DNA of 64,000 bases from Symbiodinium natans. Lineage: Eukaryota > Sar > Dinophyceae > Suessiales > Symbiodiniaceae. Location of the stretch: NCBI GenBank assembly GCA_905221605.1, contig CAJNDS010002522.1, positions 67,182 to 131,181 on the forward strand. Reading direction: 5' to 3'. The notes beneath the pieces were generated by a model. It made no database searches. It saw nothing but the letters and a program-made list of their open reading frames with translations, and had not been told where the DNA came from. Of the stretch, positions 11,321 to 21,169 are shown piece by piece (the first letter of the stretch is position 1; the number at the start of each line of letters is the position of its first letter). The position numbers were made by a program, and so were the translations under genes.

Positions 11321-11764
11321 GCTTAAAAAGGCTGCCCTTTTTTGCTTCAAGGGGTTTATAAGGGAACCTAAACCCCCCAAAAAGGGAATAAGGGTACTAC
11401 TGGGCATCCTAGATTGGATTATAAGTAAACCTCCCAAGTATTCTAAGGGGGAACGACCCAACTTGGCGTCTAGGGCCTCTCAGGCTGGGCAGCTCACCAG
11501 GATTTAGGGCTGTTTAGGGTTTAGGGTTTAGGGTTTAGGGTTTAGGGTCTAGGGTCTAGGGTTTAGGGTTTAGGGTTTCCGGGCTTCCACAGGGCCCTAA
11601 ACGGGACGAAAACCGGAGCCACTCCTGCCCCACCCCATCAAGCCGAAACTTTTGCCCAGCATGTTTCGGACTCTCAGACCTTTCCGTTTTAGGGTTTAGG
11701 GTTTAGGGACCAGCAGGATATTCTCACTATTTACTTTTTTGTGTATTTTACAATTTTGTATATT

Positions 11765-11766
11765 GC

Positions 11767-11797
<31 letters not shown>

Positions 11798-11818
11798 TGT
11801 TTATATATATATATATAG
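11765..11818. repeat. TATG tetranucleotide and TA dinucleotide microsatellites
   Basis: About nine GTAT units are followed by a short TA run, inside a 180-bp AT-rich spacer (11,720-11,900). Confidence 0.85.
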
Positions 11819-11899
11819 GTTTATTTGATGTATTTATATATTGTACTATTTTGTATGAACTCATGAGTTTCTTCATGAATTGAGTAGAAAACTATATGT

Positions 11900-12211
11900 C
11901 TACATTCCTAGTGTCTGGCCAGGAATTCCGGAAGTCACCTCTGCGCAATCCACACGTCCTACGTGATGCTTCCCCAGACGTCCGAATCCTTGGGCTCCTT
12001 TGGCAGAAAAGAAGTACGTCCCAAAGTAAGTTTCCAGCGCATTCAGCCAAGCCCGGTTATTGGCGTCGGACTCGGCCAACAAAACTAACTCCAGGCGGTT
12101 CTTATCCTTCTTCCGCAGACGACTTCGCATCAAGGTCGCCACTTCAGAACCGAGACCAGAGCAAGCTACACGGATGCGCTTCGGCGACCCTGGATGTCGT
12201 TGCTCTTGCAT
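11900..12211 (-). CDS. Possible SAM-dependent (DNA cytosine) methyltransferase exon
   Basis: A minus-strand frame of 103 codons contains RIRVACSGLGSEVATLM, then about 20 residues on ELVLLAESDANNRAWL. This resembles the N-terminal SAM-binding region of C5 DNA methyltransferases: a glycine/serine loop, then a hydrophobic strand ending in an acidic residue followed by N. The catalytic PCQ motif is not in this exon. The boundary at the TTTAGGG array (12,212 onward) suggests an acceptor near 12,200. It could also be another Rossmann-fold enzyme. Confidence 0.4.
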   Translation of the reverse strand: MQEQRHPGSPKRIRVACSGLGSEVATLMRSRLRKKDKNRLELVLLAESDANNRAWLNALETYFGTYFFSAKGAQGFGRLGKHHVGRVDCAEVTSGIPGQTLGM

Positions 12212-12274
12212 GGGCCTGGTTTAGGGTTTAGGGTTCAGGGTTTAGGGTTTAGGGTTTAGGGTTTCAGAGTTTAG

Positions 12275-12350
12275 GGTTTAGGGTTTAGGGTTTAGGGTTT
12301 AGGGTTTAGGGTTTAGGGTTTAGGGTTTAGGGTTTAGGGTTTAGGGTTGC
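12275..12350. repeat. TTTAGGG array
   Basis: About eleven near-perfect units between two exon-like islands. Confidence 0.9.
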
Positions 12351-12460
12351 CTCTCGGACTTCTCCAGCAGTTCCTCCAAAAAGTTCTGCGAAACGCGAAG
12401 CTGCTCGGCGGCGGTGTCATCTGTAAACTTTGTCTTCCCGGTTTGCCCCTTCGTCGTTTT
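12347..12460 (-). CDS. Exon-like island, acidic/helical
   Basis: The minus strand reads TGKTKFTDDTAAEQLRVSQN followed by FLEELLEKSERQ, a strongly protein-like amphipathic helix pattern. It may belong to the same gene as the methyltransferase-like exon just downstream on the minus strand. No family recognised. Confidence 0.45.
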
Positions 12461-12963
12461 AAGGGTGCAGAGTTTGGGGTTTAGGGTGGTTTAGGGTGGT
12501 TTAGAGTGGTTTAGGGTTTAGGGTTTGGGGTATTAGGGTTTAGAGTTTAGGGTTTAGGGTTTAGGGTTGAGGGTTTAGCCATCTCTCTACAGTTTAGGGT
12601 TCGGGGTCAGGGTGTAGGGTTTAGGGTTAAGGGTTTTGCGGGTTTAGGGTTCAGGGTTTTGCGGGTTTAGGGTTTAGGGTTTAGGGTTTAGGGTTTTGGG
12701 TTTTTGGTTTAGGATTTCGGGTTTAGGGTTTAGGGTTTAGGTTTAGGGCTTTGGCCCAACTCATGGTTCGCAACAAGACTCAACAGTAGTAGAGCGCACA
12801 AATACTTGAGCCCGAACCCCTAAATTTCAGGCCCTTTGGGCCCTGGGCCTTCACCTGAACCTTAACCCTAAACCCTCTAAACCCTAGCCCTAAAGCCTAG
12901 CCCTAAACCCTAAACCCTAAACCTCAAACCCTATAAAGCCTAAACCCTAAACCCTACATCCAG

Positions 12964-13039
12964 CAATCTGGGTAAAGACTTCTAGCCAGGGCGCGAAGGC
13001 TGCCGGACTCGAGTGCAGAACCAGCTGCCTAGCTTCCCC
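12964..13039 (-). CDS. Exon-like island
   Basis: The minus strand reads GEARQLVLHSSPAAFAPWLE then VFTQIAG. It is flanked by CCCTAAA repeats on the left and TTTAGGG repeats on the right, the same arrangement as the proven exons at 21-23 kb. Product unknown. Confidence 0.4.
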
Positions 13040-13459
13040 ACCCCCGGCTTAGGGGGTTTAAGGAATTAGGGTTTAGGGTGTAGGGTTTAGGGTTTAGGGT
13101 TTAGCGTTTAGGGCTTAGGGTTTAGGGTTTAGGGTTTTAGGGTTTAGGATTTAGGATCTAGGGTCTAGGGTCTAGGGTTTAGGGTTTAGGGTTTAGGGTT
13201 TAGGGGTCATGGGACTTACGAAGCAGCTGCAATTGCGACAGGAAGCCCTATGTAACTTGCATCTGGCCCATGAACCTACACTTGGGGTTTACGTGGGGTG
13301 GGTTTAGTTTTTGGGGTTTCAGGATCTGGGCCTTCAGGTTCCCGTTACACTCTAACCCTACGCCTTGAAGCCCGGAAGCCTACACCCTTCACCGTAAACC
13401 CTTAACCCGAAACCCTAAACCCTAAACCCGAAACCCTAAACCCTGGACCCTGGACCCTA

Positions 13460-13552
13460 AATCTCTTGGGGTGCTTTGAGGATTTGAGCGTCAGGTCTGC
13501 GGGAAGTGTCAGACTCCCGGGCAACAGGATGGGCTGCGAAGAGTTTTTGCGG
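13460..13552 (-). CDS. Exon-like island
   Basis: The minus strand reads RKNSSQPILLPGSLTLPADL then TLKSSKHPK. It is flanked by CCCTAAA on the left and TTTAGGG on the right. Product unknown. Confidence 0.35.
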
Positions 13553-13762
13553 GGTTTAGGGTTTACGGTTTAGGGTTTAGGGTTTAGGGGTTAGGGTTTA
13601 GGGTTTAGGGTTTAGGGTTTGGGGTTTAGGGTTTAGGGTTTAGGGTTGAGGGTTTAGGGTTGAGGGCTTCACCAAACATCTTGAGTCATGTGTTCGGTTG
13701 CGGGGATCATTCAACGACTTCAAAAGCCTCCAAGAACCCCTCAATTGAGCCCCAACTCCCCT

Positions 13763-13916
13763 ACTTGGAGGTTCATGGTACTTAGAAACCCAAGTATAAC
13801 CGGGCTTATAACCCAATTGCAACCGTGTTTGGGCACATAAAGGGCTTTTAAGTGGGTTATATAAGTTATATGTGCAGTTGTAATTGGGTTACTAAGAACA
13901 TGAACCTCCAAGTAAC
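13763..13916. mobile_element. Family B element (full length)
   Basis: Terminal inverted repeats are ACTTGGAGGTTCATGGTACT on the left and GAACATGAACCTCCAAGTAA on the right. Inner inverted segments (CTTATAACCCAATTGCAACC against GTTGTAATTGGGTTA) extend the palindrome. It encodes no protein. Confidence 0.75.
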
Positions 13917-14284
13917 CCCTTTACTTCTCGTTTTGCCGGGGGCGGGCCCAAGGGGGGGAGAGGCGCTGTTGGATTCCGTGTATGAGGCTGCGGGATTTCT
14001 CGGTGCATGGGTAGGGGTTTGGATGGGTTTAGGGCTTTGGGGATTTAGGGTTTAGGGTTTAGAGGGCTTTGGTGATTTAGGGTTTAGGATTTAGGGCTAG
14101 GGTTTAGGGCTAGGGTTGAGAAGGTGGAAGGTTGACGCTAAGCCCATACACCCTAAATCCCAAAACTCCCCGTGCCCAGCGCTCCGACGAGCGTCATCTC
14201 CTCGACGTCGCGCCGCGGCGAGGGACCCTCGAAAGCTGGCTGGCTCTTAGTAGGGAAAGGGGGCAAGAGGTACCCTATATCCCC

Positions 14285-14705
14285 CTAGATACATATTTAT
14301 ATGTATATATATATATATATCTATCTATTTATTTATATTTATATTTATTTTTACTTTTATATTTACTTTTATCTTTCTTTATTTATATTTGTATTGATTG
14401 TTTTATATTTATCTACATATATGTACTTATTTATAGTTTATAATAAATATGTATACTTATTTATCTATATTTATGTTTATTTATTTATGTTTTACGTTTA
14501 TATTTAATCTATATTTATATTTATATTTACAATTAAACTTATACTTATAATTATACTTATATGTATATTTATATCTATATTTATATTTATACTTATTCAT
14601 TTATTTATGTTTTTGTGTATTTATGTATTTCAGTATTTATGTACTTATGTATTTATGTATGAATGTACTTACTTATATAGATATATACATACTCTTTAAT
14701 GGAAT
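14285..14705. other. AT-rich stretch without genes
   Basis: About 420 bp of TATTTATA-type sequence. The reading frames across it are low-complexity (YIYLFIYI) and not genes. Confidence 0.8.
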
Positions 14706-16052
14706 ATGTAGGGTACCTCATTCCCCCCAGTCCCTGCTATGGACCACGGGGGAAAAGGGTGGGCTCTGGGACTTCTGGGAGGTTCGATGGCTCTAAGGAT
14801 TTTGGAACCCTCTAAACCCCAAAACCCTAAACCCCAAACCCCCGAAACGCGCAACCCAAAACCCTAAACCCTAAAGCCCCTAAACCCTAAAGCCTCGAAA
14901 CCCTAAACCCTAAAGCCCAAAAAGAGCCTAAGCCTCCGGCGCGAGGCAGACTCAACTTCTTCATCTCCGGCGCTTTCGGCGCCTTCAGCTCCGGTACTTT
15001 CGGCGTCGCCGCGTGGGGCAGGAACCGCCTACAGCAAAGGCCCCGCGTTGGCTTTGAGACTTAGGGTTTAGGGTTTTGGGGTGTAGGGGTTTAGGGGTTT
15101 AGGGTTTAGGGTTTTGGGTTTAGGGTTTGGGGGTTTAGGGTTTAGGGTTTAGGATTCAGGGATCAGGGTTTAGGGTTTAGGGTTTCCAGAGCTTAGAGAA
15201 GCTACGGTCTAAAGGGTTTAGGGTCGAAAGCGTTCAGGGCTTGGCAACTTGGTGCACAGGCTTCGAGAGTTTAGGGTCTAAAGAGTCTAGAGTTCAGGGC
15301 CCAAACCCTAAACCCTAAACCCTAAACCCTAAACCCTAAACCCTAAACCCTCCCTAAACCCTAAACCCTAAACCCTAAACAAGAACCCTAAACCTAAACC
15401 CTAAACCCCAAACCCTTAACCTTTCGGGTCTCAAGAATGTCGGTCTAGAGGGTCTAGGGCTCACAGGAGGTCTCAAACCCTAAGCCCCAAACCCTTAATT
15501 AAACTTTCGGGTCTCAAGAATGTCGGTCTGGAGGGTCTAGGGTCCGATCATCAGACCCCTCGTTCAAAGGAATGCTACCTAAAGGTCAGCTGACGGATTA
15601 GAGTTCTAGGGCCGTTCTTCAGGGCTTAGGTTTTTGGGTTGTGGGTATTTGGGGTCTGAACTGGTTCAGGGTTTTGGGTTTCTGCGGGGGGTGGGGTTGC
15701 GTTGGGGGCTTCGTGCCTGAACGACACTTGCACTTAAACAACAACTCCAGCCCCCTAAATCCTCAACCCGAGAAACCTAAACCCTCATCCTCCAAAACGC
15801 CCCCCTAAGACTCTGAAATGTCGAACCCTCAGGCCCGTAAACCCAACATGTCTTGTGTGCTGATGCCGAGCCCCCACCTTACACCCCAGACCCCAAAAGG
15901 CCCTGAACACCAAACCGTAAAGTAGCCCTCTTCCCTAAACCCTAAACCCTAAACCCTAAACCCTAAACCCTAAACCCTGAACCCTAAACCCTAAACCCTA
16001 AACCCTAAACCCTAGCCCTAAACCCTAAGCAACAAAAACCCTTCTCCTCCCC

Positions 16053-16158
16053 TTGAATTAGAAGGGCGCCTGAAGGCTCGGTCGATGGCCCGGCGCAGGC
16101 GGCTGCCTTCCTCGAAGAACCTCAAGGGACTCAAGGAGGGACCTTAGGGGCTATTCCT
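16053..16158. CDS. Exon-like island, strand uncertain
   Basis: The plus strand reads APEGSVDGPAQAAAFLEEPQ then GTQGGTLG. The flanks are CCCTAAA on the left and TTTAGGG on the right. GC-rich and coding-like, but short. Confidence 0.3.
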
Positions 16159-16265
16159 GGGTTTAGGGTTTAGGGTTTAGGGTTTAGGGTTTAGGGTTTA
16201 GGGTTTAGGGTTTAGGGTTTAGGGTTTAGGGTTTAGGGTTTAGGGTTTAGGGTTTAGGGTTTAGG
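16159..16265. repeat. Perfect TTTAGGG array
   Basis: About fifteen uninterrupted units, followed immediately by a family B element. Confidence 0.9.
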
Positions 16266-16266
16266 G

Positions 16267-16407
16267 CCTACTTGGAGGTTCGTGCTTTAAAAACCGGTGT
16301 AAACTGTACATATAACCCATTTCTAAGCCCCTGAATGATCCTAATATGGTCATAATTGGGTGACAAGTGCAACGACTATTTGGTTAGTAAGTACCATGAA
16401 CCTCCAA
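16267..16407. mobile_element. Family B element (full length)
   Basis: Ends are TACTTGGAGGTTCGTGCTT and AAGTACCATGAACCTCCAAG. It lies between a TTTAGGG arm and a CCCTAAA arm (16,490-16,590), a typical intron-spacer position. Confidence 0.75.
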
Positions 16408-17115
16408 GTAGGGGTTGTTTAGGGGTTCTTTGGGGGGCTACTTAAATACATAGGGGCTATATAGGGGTTATACAGGGGAATAAGATTAAGCCCCCTAAAC
16501 CATAAACCCTAAACCCTAAACCCTAAAGCCTAAACCCTAAACCCCTAAACCCTATACCCTAAACCCTAAACCCTAAACCCTAAATCCTAACCCTTCTAGG
16601 AGTCCCTCCTAATCACTCCCTGTACTCGCGACGGCCCAGGGATTCCTGAATCCTTGCAGGGGTTAGGGCGGTCCAGGGGGGGGCACCTGTGTACCTTTCT
16701 CCCAAGTAGGCCGATAGGATGATAGGATGGTGCCACCGCGTCTCCGAGTTCTGCAAAGTGATCAACCAGGGGAGACCAGAAGATGCAGGGTTTTTGGAGC
16801 TTAGGTTCCCTTATCCCTGAACGGCCCCTAGTTGGGGGCTTCCGAAATTAAAGGAACCTTCTTGGGGTCCCTTTTGGGGGTCTACATTCCGGGTCCCTGG
16901 TCTTCGTCAACCCCCAGTTGAAGGTTCCTGGGCAGTTCCCGCAGTAAGCCCTTCTCCTACAGGCCTCTTCCGCATCTCGTCCGCTGGGTCCGCGGGCGTG
17001 CAGCCTTTGCCCCTGAGAGAGCGCCGTGTGCAAGGCGTTCAGAATTTAGGAGATTTAAGGGTTTAACAGGGGAATGGGGCGGCTCTGTCACTTTGCTCAC
17101 CTATGAGATGGGCAG

Positions 17116-17212
17116 CTTGGGATGTTCTCCCTTATACGAACAGCTCCTTGAAAGAGATTATAGTACCAATCCCTAGTAAGGACTGTTCGTATAACGGAAA
17201 CATCCCGAACGA
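17116..17212. mobile_element. Family A palindromic element (full length)
   Basis: Ends are CTTGGGATGTTCTCCCTTAT and AACGGAAACATCCCGAA. Inner inverted arms are TACGAACAGCTCCTTGAAAG against CTAGTAAGGACTGTTCGTA. About 97 bp, non-coding. Confidence 0.75.
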
Positions 17213-18040
17213 TATGGGTAGCTATCTAGACCGCTGTACTAGGTGGGTTCAGGGCTTGGGGTGAGAGACGACTCCGGCATGGATGGTCGTGTTTGCGTCG
17301 GCAGCCCAGGACTGCAGAGCGCGTCACTCGAAGAAGCCAGCCCTCGTGGCTCTGTGAAAGCATGCCGCGTGTGCGATAGCATCCATCGGAAGGCTTCCTG
17401 TCAGGCTCCATGGATGATGCGCCTCGTGCGCAATCAAAGGAAGCCGGGCGGGAGGGGGGCATCACGGGGGTGAGTCGACGTGCTGCTCTTTCCACAAGTA
17501 GACCTGGGGTGTGAAATACTACTCGGGCTTCTGTGATCCAACGACCGGGTGGTTTCCGATATCTGGGGTACCTTGTTGGGGTCCTTCCTTTAAGGGAATA
17601 TTCGGGTCCCCTAGTTTCGTAAACCTCCATCTCAAGAGAGAGCAGGGAGAATGCAAGAATCGGCGGTGGGGCTAGAGGGCACAGTTGGACAATGCAGAGT
17701 GAAGGACCCCACACATCCACCTGCCAAGCACCAAAGGACGGAAACCTCTGGAGGTTGTACCTTGGACCCATAGGGTTGTACCCTTGGGTTTCGGGGAACC
17801 CTAAACCCTAAACCCTAAACCCTAAACCCTAAACCCTAAACCCTAAACCCTAAACCTTTTTCTTAATATACGATCCTTAAGGTAGTGTAAGGGCCATATT
17901 TGGAGTCACCTTTAGGGGTGCAACCTTAGGGGCCCGAGCCTCAATCCCTTGAAAACCCTAAGACCTAAACCCCCTCTAAACCAGTGCAAGCCCTGCGGCC
18001 CGAACAACCCTGAACCTGATATGGGTCCTTCCCAAAATCG

Positions 18041-18140
18041 GGGTTTAGGGTTTAGGGTTTAGGGTTTAGGGTTTAGGGTTTAGGGTTTAGGGTTTAGGGT
18101 TTAGGGTTTAGGGTTTAGGGTTTAGGGTTTAGGGTTTAAG
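18041..18140. repeat. Perfect TTTAGGG array
   Basis: About fourteen uninterrupted units. Confidence 0.9.
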
Positions 18141-18846
18141 GTGTACACCCCCAAAAATGCCAGATCATCGTCATGCACAAAGGAACCCCAAAAACCAGGC
18201 AAAACCCCCCCTATCTCGCCCCGCAAGCTTCTGCACCACCTCCAAAACAAAAACTCGGGCCGCGAAAGCAGAGCTCAAAACCTTGAAAGAACGATTTGCA
18301 AAAAGCCGGACTTGTCCCTCAAATCAACCTCTGTCTGGGTGCCCTTCACTTGGAGTTTAGGGTTTAGGGTTTAGGGTTTAGGGTTTAGGGTTCAGGGTTT
18401 AGGGTTTAGGGTTTAGGGTTTAGGACAAATGATTCGACCCTGTCGGGTCTAGGGACTAGGGTTTAGGGTTTAGGGTTTAGGGTTTTAGGGTTTAGGGTTT
18501 AGGGTTTAGGGTTTAGGGTTTAGGGTTTAGGGTTTAGCAGGGTTACAAGAACCTCACCAACGATGGCACCCTAACATGTTAAAACTGCATAGGATTTAGG
18601 GTTTAGGGTTTAGGGCTTAGGGCTTAGGGTTTAGGGTTTAGGGATTAGGGTTTAGGGATTGCTCGCTGCCTTCCTTACACTTCTATACGCACCTCAAAGC
18701 AGGCTACACCAATAACCGTAAATTGTACACGCTAAGCCCTAAACCCTAAACCCTAAACCCTAAACCCTAACCCTAGACCCTAAACCCTAAACCCTAAACC
18801 CTAAACCCTAAACCCTAAACCCTAAACCCTAAACCCTAAACCCTAA

Positions 18847-18918
18847 AGCCTTGCTTGCGTGCCAGCTGCTTGACTCTGTTGCACAGCATGACTTCGGGCG
18901 ATAGCTCCTGGATCCTGA
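18847..18918 (-). CDS. Exon-like island
   Basis: The minus strand reads RIQELSPEVMLCNRVKQLAR then KQGF, a helical, charged, protein-like run. Flanks are CCCTAAA on the left and TTTAGGG on the right. Product unknown. Confidence 0.45.
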
Positions 18919-19959
18919 AAACAGGGGTTTACGGTTTAGGGTTTGGGGTTTAGGGTTTGGGGTTTGGGGTTTGGGGGTTGGGGTTTGGGGTTTAGGGTTT
19001 AGGGTTTAGGACTCGCGACCCTGAGACACCTAAATATAGATAAACACAGGCCCTAAGCTGCTCCTAAACCCTAAACCCTGTAGGTTTTGGGCTTAGGGGC
19101 TTAGGGCCCTTGCGCCCGAAAAGTGTGCTAGAGCTCGGACAGTATTCTGAAAGTCCCCAGAGGTTCGGGCTTGGCATTGGTACTTTCGCCCTTGCAAACC
19201 CCACAGCCCAAGGCTTCAACCAAAAAACCTTCAAAGGGCTCTCTGCTGGGGGTTGTTCGGGTTTGGGGGGAGGACTAAACCCTAAACCCTAAACCCTAAA
19301 TCCAAAGCCCTAAGAAAAGCGATCGCAGAGCTGAAGCTCTAGGGGTTAGGGTTGAAGGTTTAGGGCTATGGCTGAGCCCTGGTCCATCTGCGAGCCTGCT
19401 AAACTGCCCGGATTAACTTTCCGGCTTTTTCGTGGTTGCTTCGGTTACCAGAGCTGGGCCCCTACAAGGCTCTAGGATGGCCCCACAAAATCCAGGGTTT
19501 AGGGTTTAAGGTTTAGGGTTTAGGGTTTAGGGCTTAGGGTTTAGGGCTTAGGGTTTAGGGTTTAGGCTTTACGGTTTAGGGTTAAGAGTGAAAAACACTC
19601 CTGAATATGATCCTCTTAAACTCAATGAGGGAAGTTATAAAATATCCGAAGGCCTCCCTGCTGTAGGGTCGAGGTCGCCAGAGTTGAGGGTCACATGCTG
19701 AAAAAGAAGCAGCTGGCCAGGCAAGAATCAGAATCTGCCCGCGGCGAGCGACGTGCATGGTAGATTCCTTTTGGATCCCCTACATGACACACGGCACCCT
19801 TATCATAAGAACCCGGAAAAAGGAACACTAAACCCTAAACCCTAAACCCTAAACCCCAAACCCTAAACCCTAAACCCTAAACCCCAAACCCTAAACCCTA
19901 AACCCTAAACCCCAAACCCCAAACCCTAAACCCTAAACCCTAAGCCCAAGCTAAAGATT

Positions 19960-20114
19960 ACTTGAAGGTTCTTGGGACCTAACAACCACTTATAACTGTA
20001 CTTATAACCCTACTTATAGTTGGGACAACCCCTCTAAGGCCCTTTAGGGGTATTCTAAGTAGGGTTGTAAGTGCAAGTTATAATTGGTTAGTAAGTCCCA
20101 TGAACCTCCAAGTA
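19960..20114. mobile_element. Family B element (full length)
   Basis: Ends are TTACTTGAAGGTTCTTGGGA and AAGTCCCATGAACCTCCAAG. Inner TATAACTGTACTTATAACCC opposes GTGCAAGTTATAATTGG. It lies within 5 bp of an exon-like island. Confidence 0.75.
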
Positions 20115-20118
20115 GCGA

Positions 20119-20206
20119 GCTCAAAAATCCCGTGCGACCCGATGCGCGCCTCTTGCCAAGCTTGTCGTCGGCTAGCTCCTTGACCTGCTCGACGTCTGAG
20201 GGCTTT
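20119..20206 (-). CDS. Exon-like island
   Basis: The minus strand reads SDVEQVKELADDKLGKRRAS then GRTGFLSS, clearly protein-like. Right flank is TTTAGGG; left flank is a family B element. It lies downstream of the ankyrin gene on the same strand but shows no ankyrin pattern. Confidence 0.45.
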
Positions 20207-20429
20207 AGGGTTTAGGGTTTAGGGTTTAGGGTTTAGGGTTTAGGGTTTGGACTTAGGGTTTTAGGATTTGGGGTTGAGAGTTTAGGGTTTTCGGAGATTG
20301 GAGTCTAGGATATGGTTTGAGCGTGCCCACCACTGCTACAGCCGCACGAAACGAAAAGCGCAGCGCCATTCTTGCAGGGTGGAGAAAGAAGTGACATGCG
20401 CCACAGAAGGTTTAAGGCTTGGGGTTAAC

Positions 20430-21050
20430 TAGGGTTCAGGGTTTCGAGCTTAGGGTGACCTGTGGCTTTTGACACAAGAGTTGTTGCAAGTGTATGCTGC
20501 GAGCGCCATTGGGACTCGCCGAGATGCATAGACCTTTTGCCGAAATGCTTCGAGTGACATAGAGGCATCGAAGTACATCCAGCTTTGCTTGGAGATGCAT
20601 GGTTGTACATCGTATCTTTGAGTTGAGATACGTCCGTTCACATGGCCTTTGCTCTGAGACACACTGCTGCCCGACGTCCATAACTGACTCCACAGCGTCA
20701 CGACAACTGTCTCTTCCCTGCTTCCCGGCCCGGAATTCAAGCCACTTTGTCAAAAGAAATCAATATCAGAATAATGATACTGATACAATAAAAATAGAAG
20801 AGTTCAAGCTTTACTTCCCGACAACACCCTTGACACCCCGCTTTTCCGCTGCCCTAGATCACCCCAAGTTGTAACTTCACCCCATCTGGGTGTCAGTCCA
20901 TCTTGACCTAAACTGCAAGCTTTCCTATGTGCTTGGTTGTACTTCGCCCCATCCAGGTGTAGCCTCCCTTATTGCCTGATGGCACCCTGAAGGAGGACCC
21001 ATGTTGATGGGAATAGGGTCCAGCTCAAGGTTGACAGGTTGGGCAAAGTT
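20430..21050. other. Unassigned non-repetitive stretch
   Basis: Mixed-composition DNA with open frames on both strands of up to about 105 codons. None matches a family I know and none shows clear splice or start signals. It could hold an exon, a relic or intron spacer. Confidence 0.4.
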
Positions 21051-21169
21051 TAGGGTTTCGGGTTTCGGGTTTAGGGTTTAGGGTTTCGGGTTTAGGGTTT
21101 CGGGTTTCGGGTTTAGGGTTTAGGGTTTAGGGTTCAAGGTATAGGGGGGGGAACCCATTCGCACAGGAC

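Noticed and set aside
14132-14507. YIYLFIYI-rich hydrophobic protein
   Set aside because: AT-rich low-complexity DNA; overlapping frames are all open and there are no splice or start signals.
17226-17771. 181-codon minus-strand open frame with a plus-strand overlap
   Set aside because: The composition is not convincingly protein-like and no domain or splice pattern was seen; possibly intron or relic sequence.
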